DNA from: Alkalibacterium sp. AK22
GTDB taxonomy: Bacteria > Bacillota > Bacilli > Lactobacillales > Carnobacteriaceae_A
Assembly: GCF_000585255.1 (NCBI RefSeq)
Contig: NZ_JANL01000022.1
Location: forward strand, 31,260 to 95,259
Direction: 5' to 3'
DNA: 64,000 nt
The stretch's first letter is position 1. Each line of letters opens with the position of its first letter. Positions 1 through 7,180 of the stretch are shown here, piece after piece. A program made the position numbers and the translations under genes. Below the pieces are notes generated by a model. The model made no database searches, had not been told where the DNA came from, and saw only the letters and a program-made list of their open reading frames with translations.

Positions 1-199
1 GCGGAAGCAAATCCTGACGTGTAGATATAATCTGGCCGATCTTAATAAAACTGGGACCCAGTTCTTCAAAAGCCAGCCTCAGATTTTCTGCATCAAATTC
101 CTTGTGTTTTGTTCTAACCCGCGTACGGTATATATGTCCGAATCCGTAAGACGTCAGCACACTTCCAATTTCCGTCAATCGTTCTCTGTTACTTTTCAT
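1..199 (-). CDS. UbiB/ABC1 (AarF) family kinase-like protein, N-terminal part
   Basis: Only the first 66 codons lie in the window; the gene runs off the left edge. The start is an ATG behind a strong AAAGGAGG ribosome site. The visible residues include [20 protein letters not shown], in which [10 protein letters not shown] with the following SxR is the hallmark entry segment of UbiB/ABC1/AarF atypical kinases. In proteobacteria this family supports ubiquinone synthesis; in Lactobacillales, which mostly lack ubiquinone, the role is unsettled. It follows a phasin-like gene on the same strand, a pairing I know from related Firmicutes. The family call is good; substrate is unknown. Confidence 0.85.
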   Translation of the reverse strand, partial: MKSNRERLTEIGSVLTSYGFGHIYRTRVRTKHKEFDAENLRLAFEELGPSFIKIGQIISTRQDLLP

Positions 200-230
200 G
201 TATGTGCCTCCTTTCTTAAACATGGTGAAA

Positions 231-262
231 GAGGTGCTGACCAGAATTTCGATCAACACCTC
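231..262 (-). terminator. Hairpin between phasin-like and UbiB-like genes
   Basis: Twelve-base-pair stem with two G.U pairs (231-242 with 251-262) and an 8-nt loop. On the minus strand only TTTC follows it, so it would be a weak terminator or attenuator inside the operon. The better T-run (TTTTT) is on the plus strand, where no upstream gene exists. Confidence 0.4.
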
Positions 263-268
263 TCCTTT

Positions 269-571
269 TTATGATTCTGTTGATTTATCTGTGAGTTTGC
301 GCTCTAGCTCTTCGACTTTTGATTCGAGGTCTTCAATATCTTTTCTCTGAGCAACATTCATTTCCAGCAGAATGGCTTCAAGTGTTTCCTTTTCTTCTAG
401 AGAAACCTCTCTGTTTTTTCTCTGGATCAATTCTTCCGTCAGTTTCTTACCTTCAGCGACAGTTAATTTTCCACGACTGACCAGCTTGTCGACCTGTTCA
501 ACAGCTTTGTCCAAGGCAATGGCAGTAGACCCTACCCCTACCAGCAGTGCTTTTTTGATTTCATCTATCAT
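269..571 (-). CDS. Phasin-like (PHA granule regulator-type) small coiled-coil protein
   Basis: About 100 residues. I chose the ATG giving MIDEIKKALLVGVG, because GAAGGGG lies at proper distance upstream; an upstream in-frame start has no ribosome site. Residues 5-20 form a short hydrophobic helix, followed by a basic linker (KLTEELIQRKN) and a charged heptad-like coiled coil to the end. This is the layout of the short phasin-superfamily proteins annotated in Firmicutes as polyhydroxyalkanoate synthesis regulators, although such organisms often make no PHA. It is co-directional with the UbiB-like gene. A structural or lipid-surface role is possible but unproven. Confidence 0.7.
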   Translation of the reverse strand: MIDEIKKALLVGVGSTAIALDKAVEQVDKLVSRGKLTVAEGKKLTEELIQRKNREVSLEEKETLEAILLEMNVAQRKDIEDLESKVEELERKLTDKSTES

Positions 572-668
572 GTGAAGAACCCCTTCCGTATTGATCTTAC
601 AAAAACAGTATACCATCCATCAAAAGAATTGTCAGATAAAAACAATAGACTGTCGATAGACCTTAGAA

Positions 669-1580
669 TTATGGCAAGGGGTTACCGGCCTGGCGGTAGA
701 TGCTATACCAGTCTTCACGGCTGATTGTGATGTCCGATGCAGAGGCATAGTTTTCGAGGCGTTCGGGATTCATCGTGCCTAGGACAACCTGCATCTGGGC
801 TGGATGCCTCAATAACCAGGCAATCGCCAGTGCCTCTGGATTTGTGTCATATTTTGCAGCTAAACGCTTCAGTTCTGTGTTTAATTCAGGATAGGCGGGA
901 TTATCTAGAAAAATACCCTTAGGCCCCTGAACCGGTGACCAAGGCTGGATTGTGATGTCATGGAGTCGGCAGTAATCCAGAATCCCGCGGTCATGGTCAA
1001 CCGACTGCGCTTCTTTTGTGTTGACTTGAACCCCGGCATCAATCATACCTGTATGAGTCACACTCAGTTGCAGCTGGTTAACCGATATAGACTGCCTGAC
1101 ATGCTTCTTTAGCAGCTCAATCTGATAGGGACTATGATTGCTCACACCAAAGTGCTTGACCTTTCCCGCTTTGTGTAAGTCATCAAAGGCCTGTGCAACT
1201 TCTTCCGGCTCAACAAGAGCATCGGGCCTGTGAAGAAGAAAGGTATCCAGATAATCCGTATCGAGGCGTTTAAGTATGCCGTCTACCGAATCAGTCAGGT
1301 GCTGTCTGCTGAAGTCGTAATAGCCTGACCGGATTCCCGCTTTAGACTGCAGAACAATATCTTCTCTACTGAACGAAGCTGTCTTGAGCGCACGGGCAAA
1401 GATTTCCTCTGAAGCTCCTTTACCATATATATCTGCATGATCATAGAAATTGATGCCGGCCTGATAAGCTGTTTCGAGCACACCTACAGCCTGCTGCGTG
1501 TTTAGATCGTTCATTCTCATGCATCCAAGGGCCACTTCTGACACATTGACACCTGTTTTCCCAAGTTGGATCGTCTTCAC
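669..1580 (-). CDS. Aldo/keto reductase, YdhF-type
   Basis: A 303-residue NADPH-dependent oxidoreductase of the aldo/keto reductase superfamily (TIM barrel). The catalytic tetrad is visible: Asp and Tyr in FYDHADIYG (about residues 45-53), Lys in LQSKAG (about 80), and His in FLLHRPD (about 115). The N-terminal LGKTGVNVSEVALGCMRM and the C-terminal cofactor-binding segment VLGTMNPERL are typical of the E. coli YdhF branch. A GGAGG ribosome site precedes the ATG. It diverges from spx; the shared upstream region holds phased repeats that might serve either gene. Physiological substrate is not deducible, but carbonyl detoxification next to a redox regulator is plausible. Confidence 0.9.
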   Translation of the reverse strand: MKTIQLGKTGVNVSEVALGCMRMNDLNTQQAVGVLETAYQAGINFYDHADIYGKGASEEIFARALKTASFSREDIVLQSKAGIRSGYYDFSRQHLTDSVDGILKRLDTDYLDTFLLHRPDALVEPEEVAQAFDDLHKAGKVKHFGVSNHSPYQIELLKKHVRQSISVNQLQLSVTHTGMIDAGVQVNTKEAQSVDHDRGILDYCRLHDITIQPWSPVQGPKGIFLDNPAYPELNTELKRLAAKYDTNPEALAIAWLLRHPAQMQVVLGTMNPERLENYASASDITISREDWYSIYRQAGNPLP

Positions 1581-1676
1581 TTCTTTTCCTCCTATAGTAT
1601 GAATAGGTCTATTTTACTATCTAAAGATAGCGTTTACCAGACCTGCGAGGGAGTTAATTCATCGTTTAAAATATCT

Positions 1677-1753
1677 TTGTGTCAGAATTGTGTCAGATTG
1701 ATGTCGTTCATTAATTTTTAATAGTTGTGTCAAAAAAGTGTCAAAAAGTGTTG
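1677..1753. promoter_or_regulatory. Two pairs of 11-bp-phased GTGTCA direct repeats upstream of spx
   Basis: TTGTGTCAGA occurs at 1677-1686 and again at 1688-1697. A second group has GTGTCA at 1727-1732 and 1738-1743 and GTGTTG at 1748-1753. An 11-bp step puts all copies of a group on one face of the helix; hexamer-N5-hexamer is the usual site form for OmpR-family response regulators. The second group abuts the spx -35 element. Confidence 0.5.
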
Positions 1754-1779
1754 CATTTTTTTAATCTTAGTCTTAAAAT
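1751..1779 (+). promoter_or_regulatory. Sigma-A promoter of spx
   Basis: TTGCAT at 1751-1756 and TAAAAT at 1774-1779 with exactly 17 bp between. The start would lie near 1786, giving an 80-nt leader before spx. The -35 overlaps the last phased repeat copy. Confidence 0.65.
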
Positions 1780-1866
1780 AGGTATTGTAACAAATCGTTC
1801 ACATTTTATCCTTGAATTTGTACATAAAATGCGCGAGCGAAATTTTTCTAAAGGAGTCGTGACGAA

Positions 1867-2277
1867 ATGATTACATTGTATGTGTCACCCAGTTGTACCT
1901 CTTGTCGAAAAGCTAAAGCATGGTTGGAGGAGCAAAATCTGGAGTTTAATGAAAAAAACATTTTCCATGAACCTTTGACTAAACAGGAAATCAAGCAGAT
2001 TTTGAGCTTGACTGAAGAGGGGACCAGTGAACTCATCTCCTACCGCTCGCAAGCTTACCAGGCCTTGACTAAAGACATCGATGACCTTTCCCTCAACGAA
2101 CTGCTGGAACTGTTTGAGCATCAGCCGAGTCTTATTCGCCGACCTATCATCATGGATGACCGTCGTCTTCAGATTGGTTATAATGAAGAGGAAATTCGCT
2201 GCTTCCTTCCGCGTAAAGTTCGGGCACTTGAGCTAGCGGAAATTCACCGTAAGTTATCTGTAGAAGAATCAGCATAA
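1867..2277 (+). CDS. spx: Transcriptional regulator Spx
   Basis: A 136-residue ArsC-fold protein that binds the alpha C-terminal domain of RNA polymerase and redirects transcription under thiol stress. The N-terminal redox switch CxxC is present as CTSC (residues 10-13), followed by [10 protein letters not shown]. The [20 protein letters not shown] segment near residue 90 matches the conserved Spx core. Length agrees with the 131-137 residues usual for Spx. A ribosome site AAAGGAG precedes the ATG. It is monocistronic, ending at a strong nested hairpin. Distinguished from arsenate reductases by the Spx-type core and length. trxB and gor, classical thiol-homeostasis genes, lie elsewhere in this window. 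Confidence 0.95.
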   Translation: MITLYVSPSCTSCRKAKAWLEEQNLEFNEKNIFHEPLTKQEIKQILSLTEEGTSELISYRSQAYQALTKDIDDLSLNELLELFEHQPSLIRRPIIMDDRRLQIGYNEEEIRCFLPRKVRALELAEIHRKLSVEESA

Positions 2278-2280
2278 TAA

Positions 2281-2365
2281 AAAGAGTAGAGACTTTTGAG
2301 CTGGCCCACAGACGTTAGATTTTTCAGATCTAACATCTATGGGCCCCTATAGTTCTCTACTCTTT
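2281..2365. terminator. Triple-nested bidirectional terminator after spx
   Basis: Outer arms AAAGAGTAGAGA (2281-2292) and TCTCTACTCTTT (2354-2365) enclose a second stem GGCCCA/TGGGCC and an inner GTTAGAT/ATCTAAC stem. T-rich ends on both strands let it serve spx (plus) and the converging YrhK-like gene (minus). Confidence 0.85.
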
Positions 2366-2366
2366 T

Positions 2367-2849
2367 CTAGTTTCCATAGTAGCCTTCGTTATACTCTTTT
2401 TCTGATTCATTTTCCTGCTCTGCTGCCCGCTCATTTTCGTATTTTCTGATTTCCTCACAGCTCTCTTTATCTTCCGATTTTATGTCTATATTTTCGTTGC
2501 CTTTGGCTGCTTTCTGATCCGATTCTTGGTTATTTGCTATTTTCCCCAATATCTCTTCCTGATACTGATCTTCCGTATAGAGAAATACGCTGTGAATGAT
2601 TTTTAAAATCGGTCTCATCAGAAGAAAAAGACTGGCAAAAATATAAAGATACATGGGCGCAGTTTCCATTTCTGTGAACGTCGCCAGCAGACTGCCAACA
2701 AGATAAAGCATTCCTGTCAGTAAATCGTTCCCTAAAGAAATGATAGTATAATAATTTTGGAAATAAACACGGAAGCCTCCAGCTTTTATAATGATATCTT
2801 CATCTTTACCGGGAGTCAGGTCGTGTTGTTTTTTTTCTATTTCTGGCAT
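2367..2849 (-). CDS. YrhK-like domain membrane protein
   Basis: About 160 residues. I prefer the ATG giving MPEIEKKQHD, which has AAAGGA seven bases upstream; a GTG 15 codons earlier lacks any ribosome site. Residues about 25-85 hold two membrane helices (ISLGNDLLTGMLYLVGSLLA, then APMYLYIFASLFLLM) in the arrangement of the YrhK domain. The C-terminal 80 residues are a highly acidic, low-complexity Glu/Lys/Asn tail that should be cytosolic and disordered. The domain's function is unknown. It converges on spx and shares its terminator; upstream on the same strand ends the small RNA. Confidence 0.6.
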   Translation of the reverse strand: MPEIEKKQHDLTPGKDEDIIIKAGGFRVYFQNYYTIISLGNDLLTGMLYLVGSLLATFTEMETAPMYLYIFASLFLLMRPILKIIHSVFLYTEDQYQEEILGKIANNQESDQKAAKGNENIDIKSEDKESCEEIRKYENERAAEQENESEKEYNEGYYGN

Positions 2850-2992
2850 GTATGGATCCTTTCCGGTTAAACCTGTCTTTACTTTGTCAACCACTTACAT
2901 ATTATCATTATATTAGTTAAAGATGAAACTTTTTAACTAATTTCAGTTTAACTTTTTAATTACATTCATTACTGCTCTACGTCAATATCATC

Positions 2993-3023
2993 AAAAAAAA
3001 GTGTACCCCCAAAGGGAGTACAC
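2993..3023 (-). terminator. Intrinsic terminator of the small RNA
   Basis: Ten-base-pair stem GTGTACTCCC/GGGGGTACAC with a TTT loop, followed on the minus strand by eight T residues and preceded by six A residues. Confidence 0.9.
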
Positions 3024-3187
3024 TTTTTTAGCTGGCTTAGCCAGCCAAGTGCAACTTGTCCAAAGAACAAGTGAGAAAAATTGGTTCACAGCCATTTTTC
3101 TCCGATACCAACTTCCTGTTGTGATGCAGCGCATCTGTATCCTGCAGAAGTCTCCACATCATGTGGAGTACCTCGACTCATCGCATA
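2993..3187 (-). ncRNA. Candidate independent small RNA, about 190 nt
   Basis: The stretch has no credible coding frame but is packed with local stems (minus-strand reading): CTCCACATGATGTGGAG; GATGC-GCT-GCATC; a 9-bp GAGAAAAAT/ATTTTTCTC stem; ACTTGT/ACAAGT; GCTGGC-TAA-GCCAGC; and a final terminator with a T8 run. A consensus promoter sits just upstream with its -35 overlapping the stop codon of the hydrolase gene. Promoter, stems and terminator fit a discrete transcript. I do not recognise the family; 6S-like and raiA-motif RNAs are the first comparisons to make. It could act in trans or as a leader-like element, though the terminator separates it from the next gene. Confidence 0.7.
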
Positions 3188-3193
3188 ACCAAT

Positions 3194-3222
3194 ATTCTAC
3201 TGCATAGATAACCAGATGTCAA
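3194..3222 (-). promoter_or_regulatory. Consensus sigma-A promoter of the small RNA
   Basis: On the minus strand TTGACA (3222-3217), 17-bp spacer, TAGAAT (3199-3194): a perfect -35 and a 5/6 -10 at ideal spacing. The TGA inside the -35 is the stop codon of the hydrolase gene. Start expected near 3187. Confidence 0.8.
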
Positions 3223-3863
3223 GCTTTTCCTTTGATAACAGTATCCAGCCAAGCCTGAGCTATCACTGCATGACCAGCGAGGGTAGGGTGGATACCGTCC
3301 TCTCCAGTGTAATAACTGAAGCCATTTCTGATCCCGCAAGCATTAAGCAAGCCGTCCAAGGGAACCAGTTCTGTCTGATACTCCCTGGCCATCTTACGGA
3401 TTACTTGAATTCGGGGATCAAGATCCTGCCGCCAATGGACCCGATCCTTAGGGTAAGGAAGTACAAAGGGTTCCATTAGTATGACTCGAGCATCCGTTTG
3501 CTGGTGCAGTGACTTGAGCAAAAAACGATAATTGGATTCAAATGCATCCAGTTCTTTTTGGAGCATCGGCTTCTGTTTGTTCTGATTCTGAAGCGTGTCA
3601 TTGATACCAATCAATACAGTAACAATATCTGGATTGATCGCTAGGCAGTCTTCTTCCCAGCGGTCTTTCAAATCGATTAAACGGTCTCCACTCACCCCTC
3701 TATTCAGACAAGTCAGGCGTTTCTCGGGATACAGGCGTTTAAGATGAGCAGTAATCAGGAGCGGATAGGCTTTACCCATGTCTTTTCCATCCTCTTTATT
3801 TCGATCACCATCTGTTACGCTGTCTCCGATAAATAAAAGCCTATCATTTTTATTTATGTTCAC
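3219..3863 (-). CDS. SGNH/GDSL-family hydrolase (esterase)
   Basis: A 214-residue SGNH hydrolase. All four blocks are seen: block I GDSVTDG (nucleophile Ser, about residue 15), block II NRGVSGD (Gly, about 60), block III GINDT (Asn, about 87) and block V DGIHPTLAGH (catalytic Asp/His, near 195). There is no signal peptide, so it should act in the cytosol on small acyl or acetyl esters, perhaps deacetylating sugars. Translation starts at a GTG seven bases after GGAGG. It lies 20 bp downstream of a ROK sugar kinase on the same strand, suggesting a two-gene operon for an acetylated or modified sugar. Substrate is inferred only from context. Confidence 0.9.
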   Translation of the reverse strand: MNINKNDRLLFIGDSVTDGDRNKEDGKDMGKAYPLLITAHLKRLYPEKRLTCLNRGVSGDRLIDLKDRWEEDCLAINPDIVTVLIGINDTLQNQNKQKPMLQKELDAFESNYRFLLKSLHQQTDARVILMEPFVLPYPKDRVHWRQDLDPRIQVIRKMAREYQTELVPLDGLLNACGIRNGFSYYTGEDGIHPTLAGHAVIAQAWLDTVIKGKA

Positions 3864-3883
3864 TGCGCTTCCTCCCTATAAAG

Positions 3884-4771
3884 TTAAGCATCCTTTTGCT
3901 CGATTCTTTGCAGATAGTTATAGACCGCACCAATCAGGTTGGCATCATTTTTAAAATCACAGGTGTCAATGACAGGTGTGAAAATGGAAAATTCATGCCC
4001 GCCAAATTGTTTTTCATATTCAACTTCCAGTCGTTCAACGAGACCTTCCATACTGGACACCCCACCTCCAAGGATGATCTTCTCAGGATCAAAGGCATAA
4101 GCTAAATTGTGTAGTCCAATCGTCAAATATTTGAAAAAGGTATTCACTTCTTCTAAAGCGACTGTGTCCCCCGCTGTTGCCCGTTCAAACACTTCTTTTC
4201 CGTCTACTTCTTCCGGATCAAGTCCATTTCTTTCAGCATAACGACGAGCCACACCGACAGCCGTACCCACACTACTGAAAATTTTATCTTCACCCAGCAA
4301 CATGTAACCAAATTCTCCCGCAGACAAATGCTGTCCCTGCTGTACTTTTTTATCGATAATCACTGCTCCACCTATGCCGGTACCTATGACCACAAAGAGT
4401 ACATTACTGTTGTACCGCGCTGCCCCTTTCCAAACTTCTGCCAATGCAGCACAATTTGCATCATTCTCAAAACTAACCGGCAGACCGAAAGCTGCTTCCA
4501 GTTCATCGTATATAGGGAAAAAATGCAGATACCTGACTGCACTCATGCCCTCAATCTGTCTCCCCTGCTGATTAACCGCACCTGGAGCTGAAAACGCAAC
4601 TCCCTCAAGCTCATACACTCTCTCCACAAACTGCTTGATCCCAACGAGCTTGTCTTTCATTTCTATCCAGGTTTTAGGGGTCCGGAATTTATCCTGGCCT
4701 ACCAGAGATTCGTTGACCCAGACTCCATACTTGACTGCTGTACCCCCTATATCAAATGCCAGAATTGCCAT
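3884..4771 (-). CDS. ROK-family sugar kinase
   Basis: 295 residues with the ROK/actin-fold ATPase layout. The N-terminal phosphate loop is ILAFDIGGTAVKYG; the sugar-side segment FSAPGAVNQQG follows; NDANCAALAE (about residue 103) carries the catalytic Asp; GTGIGGAVIID is the adenosine-side phosphate loop. The CxCGxxGC zinc motif found in many ROK glucokinases is absent, as in the beta-glucoside kinase and N-acetylmannosamine kinase branches. No helix-turn-helix is present, so it is an enzyme rather than a repressor. A GGAGG ribosome site precedes the ATG. Co-transcription with the SGNH hydrolase downstream is likely. Confidence 0.88.
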   Translation of the reverse strand: MAILAFDIGGTAVKYGVWVNESLVGQDKFRTPKTWIEMKDKLVGIKQFVERVYELEGVAFSAPGAVNQQGRQIEGMSAVRYLHFFPIYDELEAAFGLPVSFENDANCAALAEVWKGAARYNSNVLFVVIGTGIGGAVIIDKKVQQGQHLSAGEFGYMLLGEDKIFSSVGTAVGVARRYAERNGLDPEEVDGKEVFERATAGDTVALEEVNTFFKYLTIGLHNLAYAFDPEKIILGGGVSSMEGLVERLEVEYEKQFGGHEFSIFTPVIDTCDFKNDANLIGAVYNYLQRIEQKDA

Positions 4772-4809
4772 GTTTTTCCCTCCACTGTTTTATAGGGCTG
4801 CAAACGACC

Positions 4810-6426
4810 TTACCAGACAGCTATACTTCCGTCTGTTCTCGGCTCAGTTCCCCCTACATACACACCATTTTCGCGCTTCACTATTACCTGTCCTCTTCCA
4901 AACTGGCCTTTATCCAGTTCGACACTGACTTCATGTCCACGTCTTCTCAATTCTTCTATAATAGACACCGGCATGGAGGGTTCGACCAGCACTTTACGGC
5001 CACTTACCCACTGCCACCTTGGTGCATCCAGTGCATCTTGAGGATTTTGCTGATAATCGATCATCCCCTGTATCACTTGCAGGTGACCCTGAGGCTGCAT
5101 ATGCCCGCCCATCACTCCAAATGGCCCAACCGGCTGGTCATTTTGGGTCAGAAAACCTGGAATGATTGTATTGAACGGGCGCTTGCCAGGTGCCAGAACA
5201 TTCGCATGTCCCTCCTCTAAAGAAAAACCCACAGCTCTGTTATTCAAGCTGACACCGTACTCTGGAATAACTATCCCAGATCCAAAGCCCATGTAATTGC
5301 TTTGGATATAGGAGATCATATTCCCATCTGAATCTGCTGCTGCCAGGTAGACTGTTCCTGAAGCATCCCTGATTCCTGGTTCAGCCAAGGCAGCTTCTTG
5401 GCCCATCTCGTCAGCCCTTGCTTTCGCATATTCTTCTGAAAGAAGGTCTTTTTTAGACACACGCATATCTCGGGAATCAGCAATCACCAGGTTCCCGTCT
5501 GCAAAGGCCTGTTTGATTGCCTCAATTTGCTTATGAACCGTTTCCGGCATCCCTCTGGGAGTATTGGGCAGCTGTTTAAGTGTATTTAAAGCCATAAGTG
5601 CGACAATCCCCTGACCGTTAGGCGGCATTTCCCATACCTTAAAGCCTTTATAGTCTATAGAAATTGGCTCTACCCATTCAGGCTTGTACTGCTTTAAGTC
5701 CTTTAATCTTAGTGTGCCTCCGTAGGTCCGTGAAAAGGCATCGATTGCCTCGCCAATCGGTCCGTTATAGAAGGCTTGTCCAGCCGTCCTTCCGATGGCT
5801 CTCAAGCCCTTAGCATGTCCTGGCAGTTTGATGATATCCAGCGCCTTGGGCAGCTGTTCGCCTGGAGAAAACACGTCAAACCAGGTCGCTAGTTCTGGAT
5901 ACTTTTCTTTTTCCTTACCAAGCCGGTCGTAGGTCCGTTTAAAAGAACGAGCCACCGTAGCGGTTAGCGCAAAACCCTCCTCGGCCAGTCGGGCGGCAGG
6001 TTCCAGCACCTCGTTCAATGGAAGTTTTCCATGTTTTTTACTCAGTTCTACCCAGCCTGCAGGCACCCCCGGAACTGTAACAGCATTAATGCCAAACTGC
6101 GGGAACATAGTCTCATCTTTTACATATTTCTCGGCATCCAGTGCAGCAGGTGAAGGGCCACTGGCATTAAGCCCATGTAATTGTTTGTCTTTCCACAACA
6201 AACTAAAACTATCTCCCCCAATTCCATTTGATCCTGGCTCAACAACGGTCAAGGCAGCCGCTGTACCGATAGCTGCATCCACTACATTCCCCCCTTGTTT
6301 CAGCAAGTCCAGTCCGACTTGAGCTGCTAGTGGATGAGAGGTTGCGACCATCCCCTTTTTGCCTACGACCACCTCTCTTCTGGACGCATAGTGAAATGCA
6401 TCTGCCTGGTAAGTCAATTTCCCCAT
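4810..6426 (-). CDS. ywrD: Gamma-glutamyltransferase-like Ntn hydrolase (YwrD type)
   Basis: About 538 residues. I start at MGKLTYQAD, eight bases from a GGGGGG ribosome site; an ATG two codons earlier is too close to it. Family marks: SHPLAAQVGLDLLKQGGNVVDAA near the N-terminus, VEPGSNGIGGDSF, and the autoprocessing region DASGTVYLAAADSDGN, where the Thr would become the N-terminal nucleophile of the small subunit. No signal peptide, unlike secreted GGT, and closely resembling the cytosolic YwrD branch. It probably cleaves gamma-glutamyl bonds of glutathione or related compounds, in keeping with gor and gloA in the same window. Exact substrate is unverified. Confidence 0.88.
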   Translation of the reverse strand: MGKLTYQADAFHYASRREVVVGKKGMVATSHPLAAQVGLDLLKQGGNVVDAAIGTAAALTVVEPGSNGIGGDSFSLLWKDKQLHGLNASGPSPAALDAEKYVKDETMFPQFGINAVTVPGVPAGWVELSKKHGKLPLNEVLEPAARLAEEGFALTATVARSFKRTYDRLGKEKEKYPELATWFDVFSPGEQLPKALDIIKLPGHAKGLRAIGRTAGQAFYNGPIGEAIDAFSRTYGGTLRLKDLKQYKPEWVEPISIDYKGFKVWEMPPNGQGIVALMALNTLKQLPNTPRGMPETVHKQIEAIKQAFADGNLVIADSRDMRVSKKDLLSEEYAKARADEMGQEAALAEPGIRDASGTVYLAAADSDGNMISYIQSNYMGFGSGIVIPEYGVSLNNRAVGFSLEEGHANVLAPGKRPFNTIIPGFLTQNDQPVGPFGVMGGHMQPQGHLQVIQGMIDYQQNPQDALDAPRWQWVSGRKVLVEPSMPVSIIEELRRRGHEVSVELDKGQFGRGQVIVKRENGVYVGGTEPRTDGSIAVW

Positions 6427-6488
6427 AATCATTCCCCCCTGCCTATGTAATGCCGCTCACAAAGATCGGCATCTGTTCTCTAATAACC

Positions 6489-6872
6489 TTACAATTGGAT
6501 GATTTCGATTTTGTATCCGTCCGGATCCTTGATGAAAAAATACGACGCTGCTCCGTCAGACAGGCCTTTCAGTTCCGTGACATCTTGACCGGACTGGCTA
6601 AATTCTTCGTGTGTATCTTCAAGATTGTCAACACCGATTGCAATATGTCCATAGCCATTACCCAGTTCGTAGGGTTCTGACTGATCATAGTTGTAAGTGA
6701 GCTCCAGCTCTACCTCGTCGCCGGGCAATGCCAGGTAGACCAGTGTAAATTTGAAATCAGGATAGTCCAGCCTTCTAACTTCTTTCATCCCCAATACATC
6801 CGAGTAGAATTCAAGTGACTGATCCAGATCTTTTACACGTACACATGTGTGCAGCATTCGTTTGCTCATCAT
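6489..6872 (-). CDS. gloA: Lactoylglutathione lyase (glyoxalase I)
   Basis: 127 residues of vicinal-oxygen-chelate fold, two beta-alpha-beta-beta-beta modules. The four metal ligands of GloA are in place: His in MLHTCVRVKD, Glu in ELELTYNY, His in YGHIAIGV and Glu in YKIEIIQL. It converts the methylglyoxal-glutathione hemithioacetal into S-lactoylglutathione. Two adjacent ATG codons follow GGAGG; either could start. A good promoter and an upstream CcpA-type box suggest control by sugar status, sensible for methylglyoxal detoxification. gor in this window supports glutathione use. Confidence 0.9.
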   Translation of the reverse strand: MMSKRMLHTCVRVKDLDQSLEFYSDVLGMKEVRRLDYPDFKFTLVYLALPGDEVELELTYNYDQSEPYELGNGYGHIAIGVDNLEDTHEEFSQSGQDVTELKGLSDGAASYFFIKDPDGYKIEIIQL

Positions 6873-6897
6873 TCATTCCTCCTTAAAGTATGTTTTT

Positions 6898-6926
6898 ATT
6901 TTGCCTTACTTTACAAGTCAGGTCAA
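6898..6926 (-). promoter_or_regulatory. Promoter of gloA
   Basis: Minus strand TTGACC (6926-6921), 17-bp spacer, CAAAAT (6903-6898); start near 6891, about 20 nt before the start codon. Confidence 0.6.
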
Positions 6927-6962
6927 GCAAACCTGTCTTGAGCAAATATTTACATAGAGGGA

Positions 6963-6978
6963 TTGTAAGCGTTAAAAT
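6963..6978. promoter_or_regulatory. CcpA cre-like site upstream of gloA
   Basis: TTGTAAGCGTTAAAAT matches 15 of 16 positions of the cre consensus WTGWAARCGYWWWCAW. It lies about 40 bp upstream of the gloA -35, the position from which CcpA usually activates rather than represses. Confidence 0.5.
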
Positions 6979-7029
6979 ATTTTTAACTCATTTTAAAAAA
7001 GATGTTGACTAATCAAGATGTATGCGTTA

Positions 7030-7080
7030 TCATTCAATTAGAAACATGTTAGTCGCAGTACTAATAGTTTTCTTTTTCAT
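7030..7080 (-). CDS. Possible 16-codon small open reading frame
   Basis: ATG-initiated frame MKKKTISTATNMFLIE ending in tandem TGA TAA, with a near-perfect AAAGGAG ribosome site eight bases upstream. It sits between the terminator of the upstream VOC gene and gloA. Nothing is recognised in it; it may be a leader peptide for gloA or a chance frame. Confidence 0.3.
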   Translation of the reverse strand: MKKKTISTATNMFLIE

Positions 7081-7101
7081 AAATCATCTCCTTTCTATGC
7101 G

Positions 7102-7134
7102 AAAGACCCCCTGCGGAAACAGGGGGTCTTTTTT
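7102..7134. terminator. Terminator after the VOC-family gene
   Basis: Perfect 9-bp GACCCCCTG/CAGGGGGTC stem with a 6-nt loop, AAA on one side and T6 on the other; works for the minus-strand VOC gene and could act in both directions. Confidence 0.85.
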
Positions 7135-7180
7135 ATCGTTTATACTTAGCGGTTGCAGGAGAACTGCAGCACACGCTCAA

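Noticed and set aside
2895..3219. T-box, tmRNA or RNase P RNA identity for the small RNA
   Set aside because: No GGTGG-type T-box sequence, no tRNA-like ends and no conserved RNase P core could be found in the transcript.
3001..3479. Plus-strand frames at 3001-3207 and 3216-3479
   Set aside because: They lie opposite the small RNA and the SGNH hydrolase, lack ribosome sites and show no protein-like patterns.
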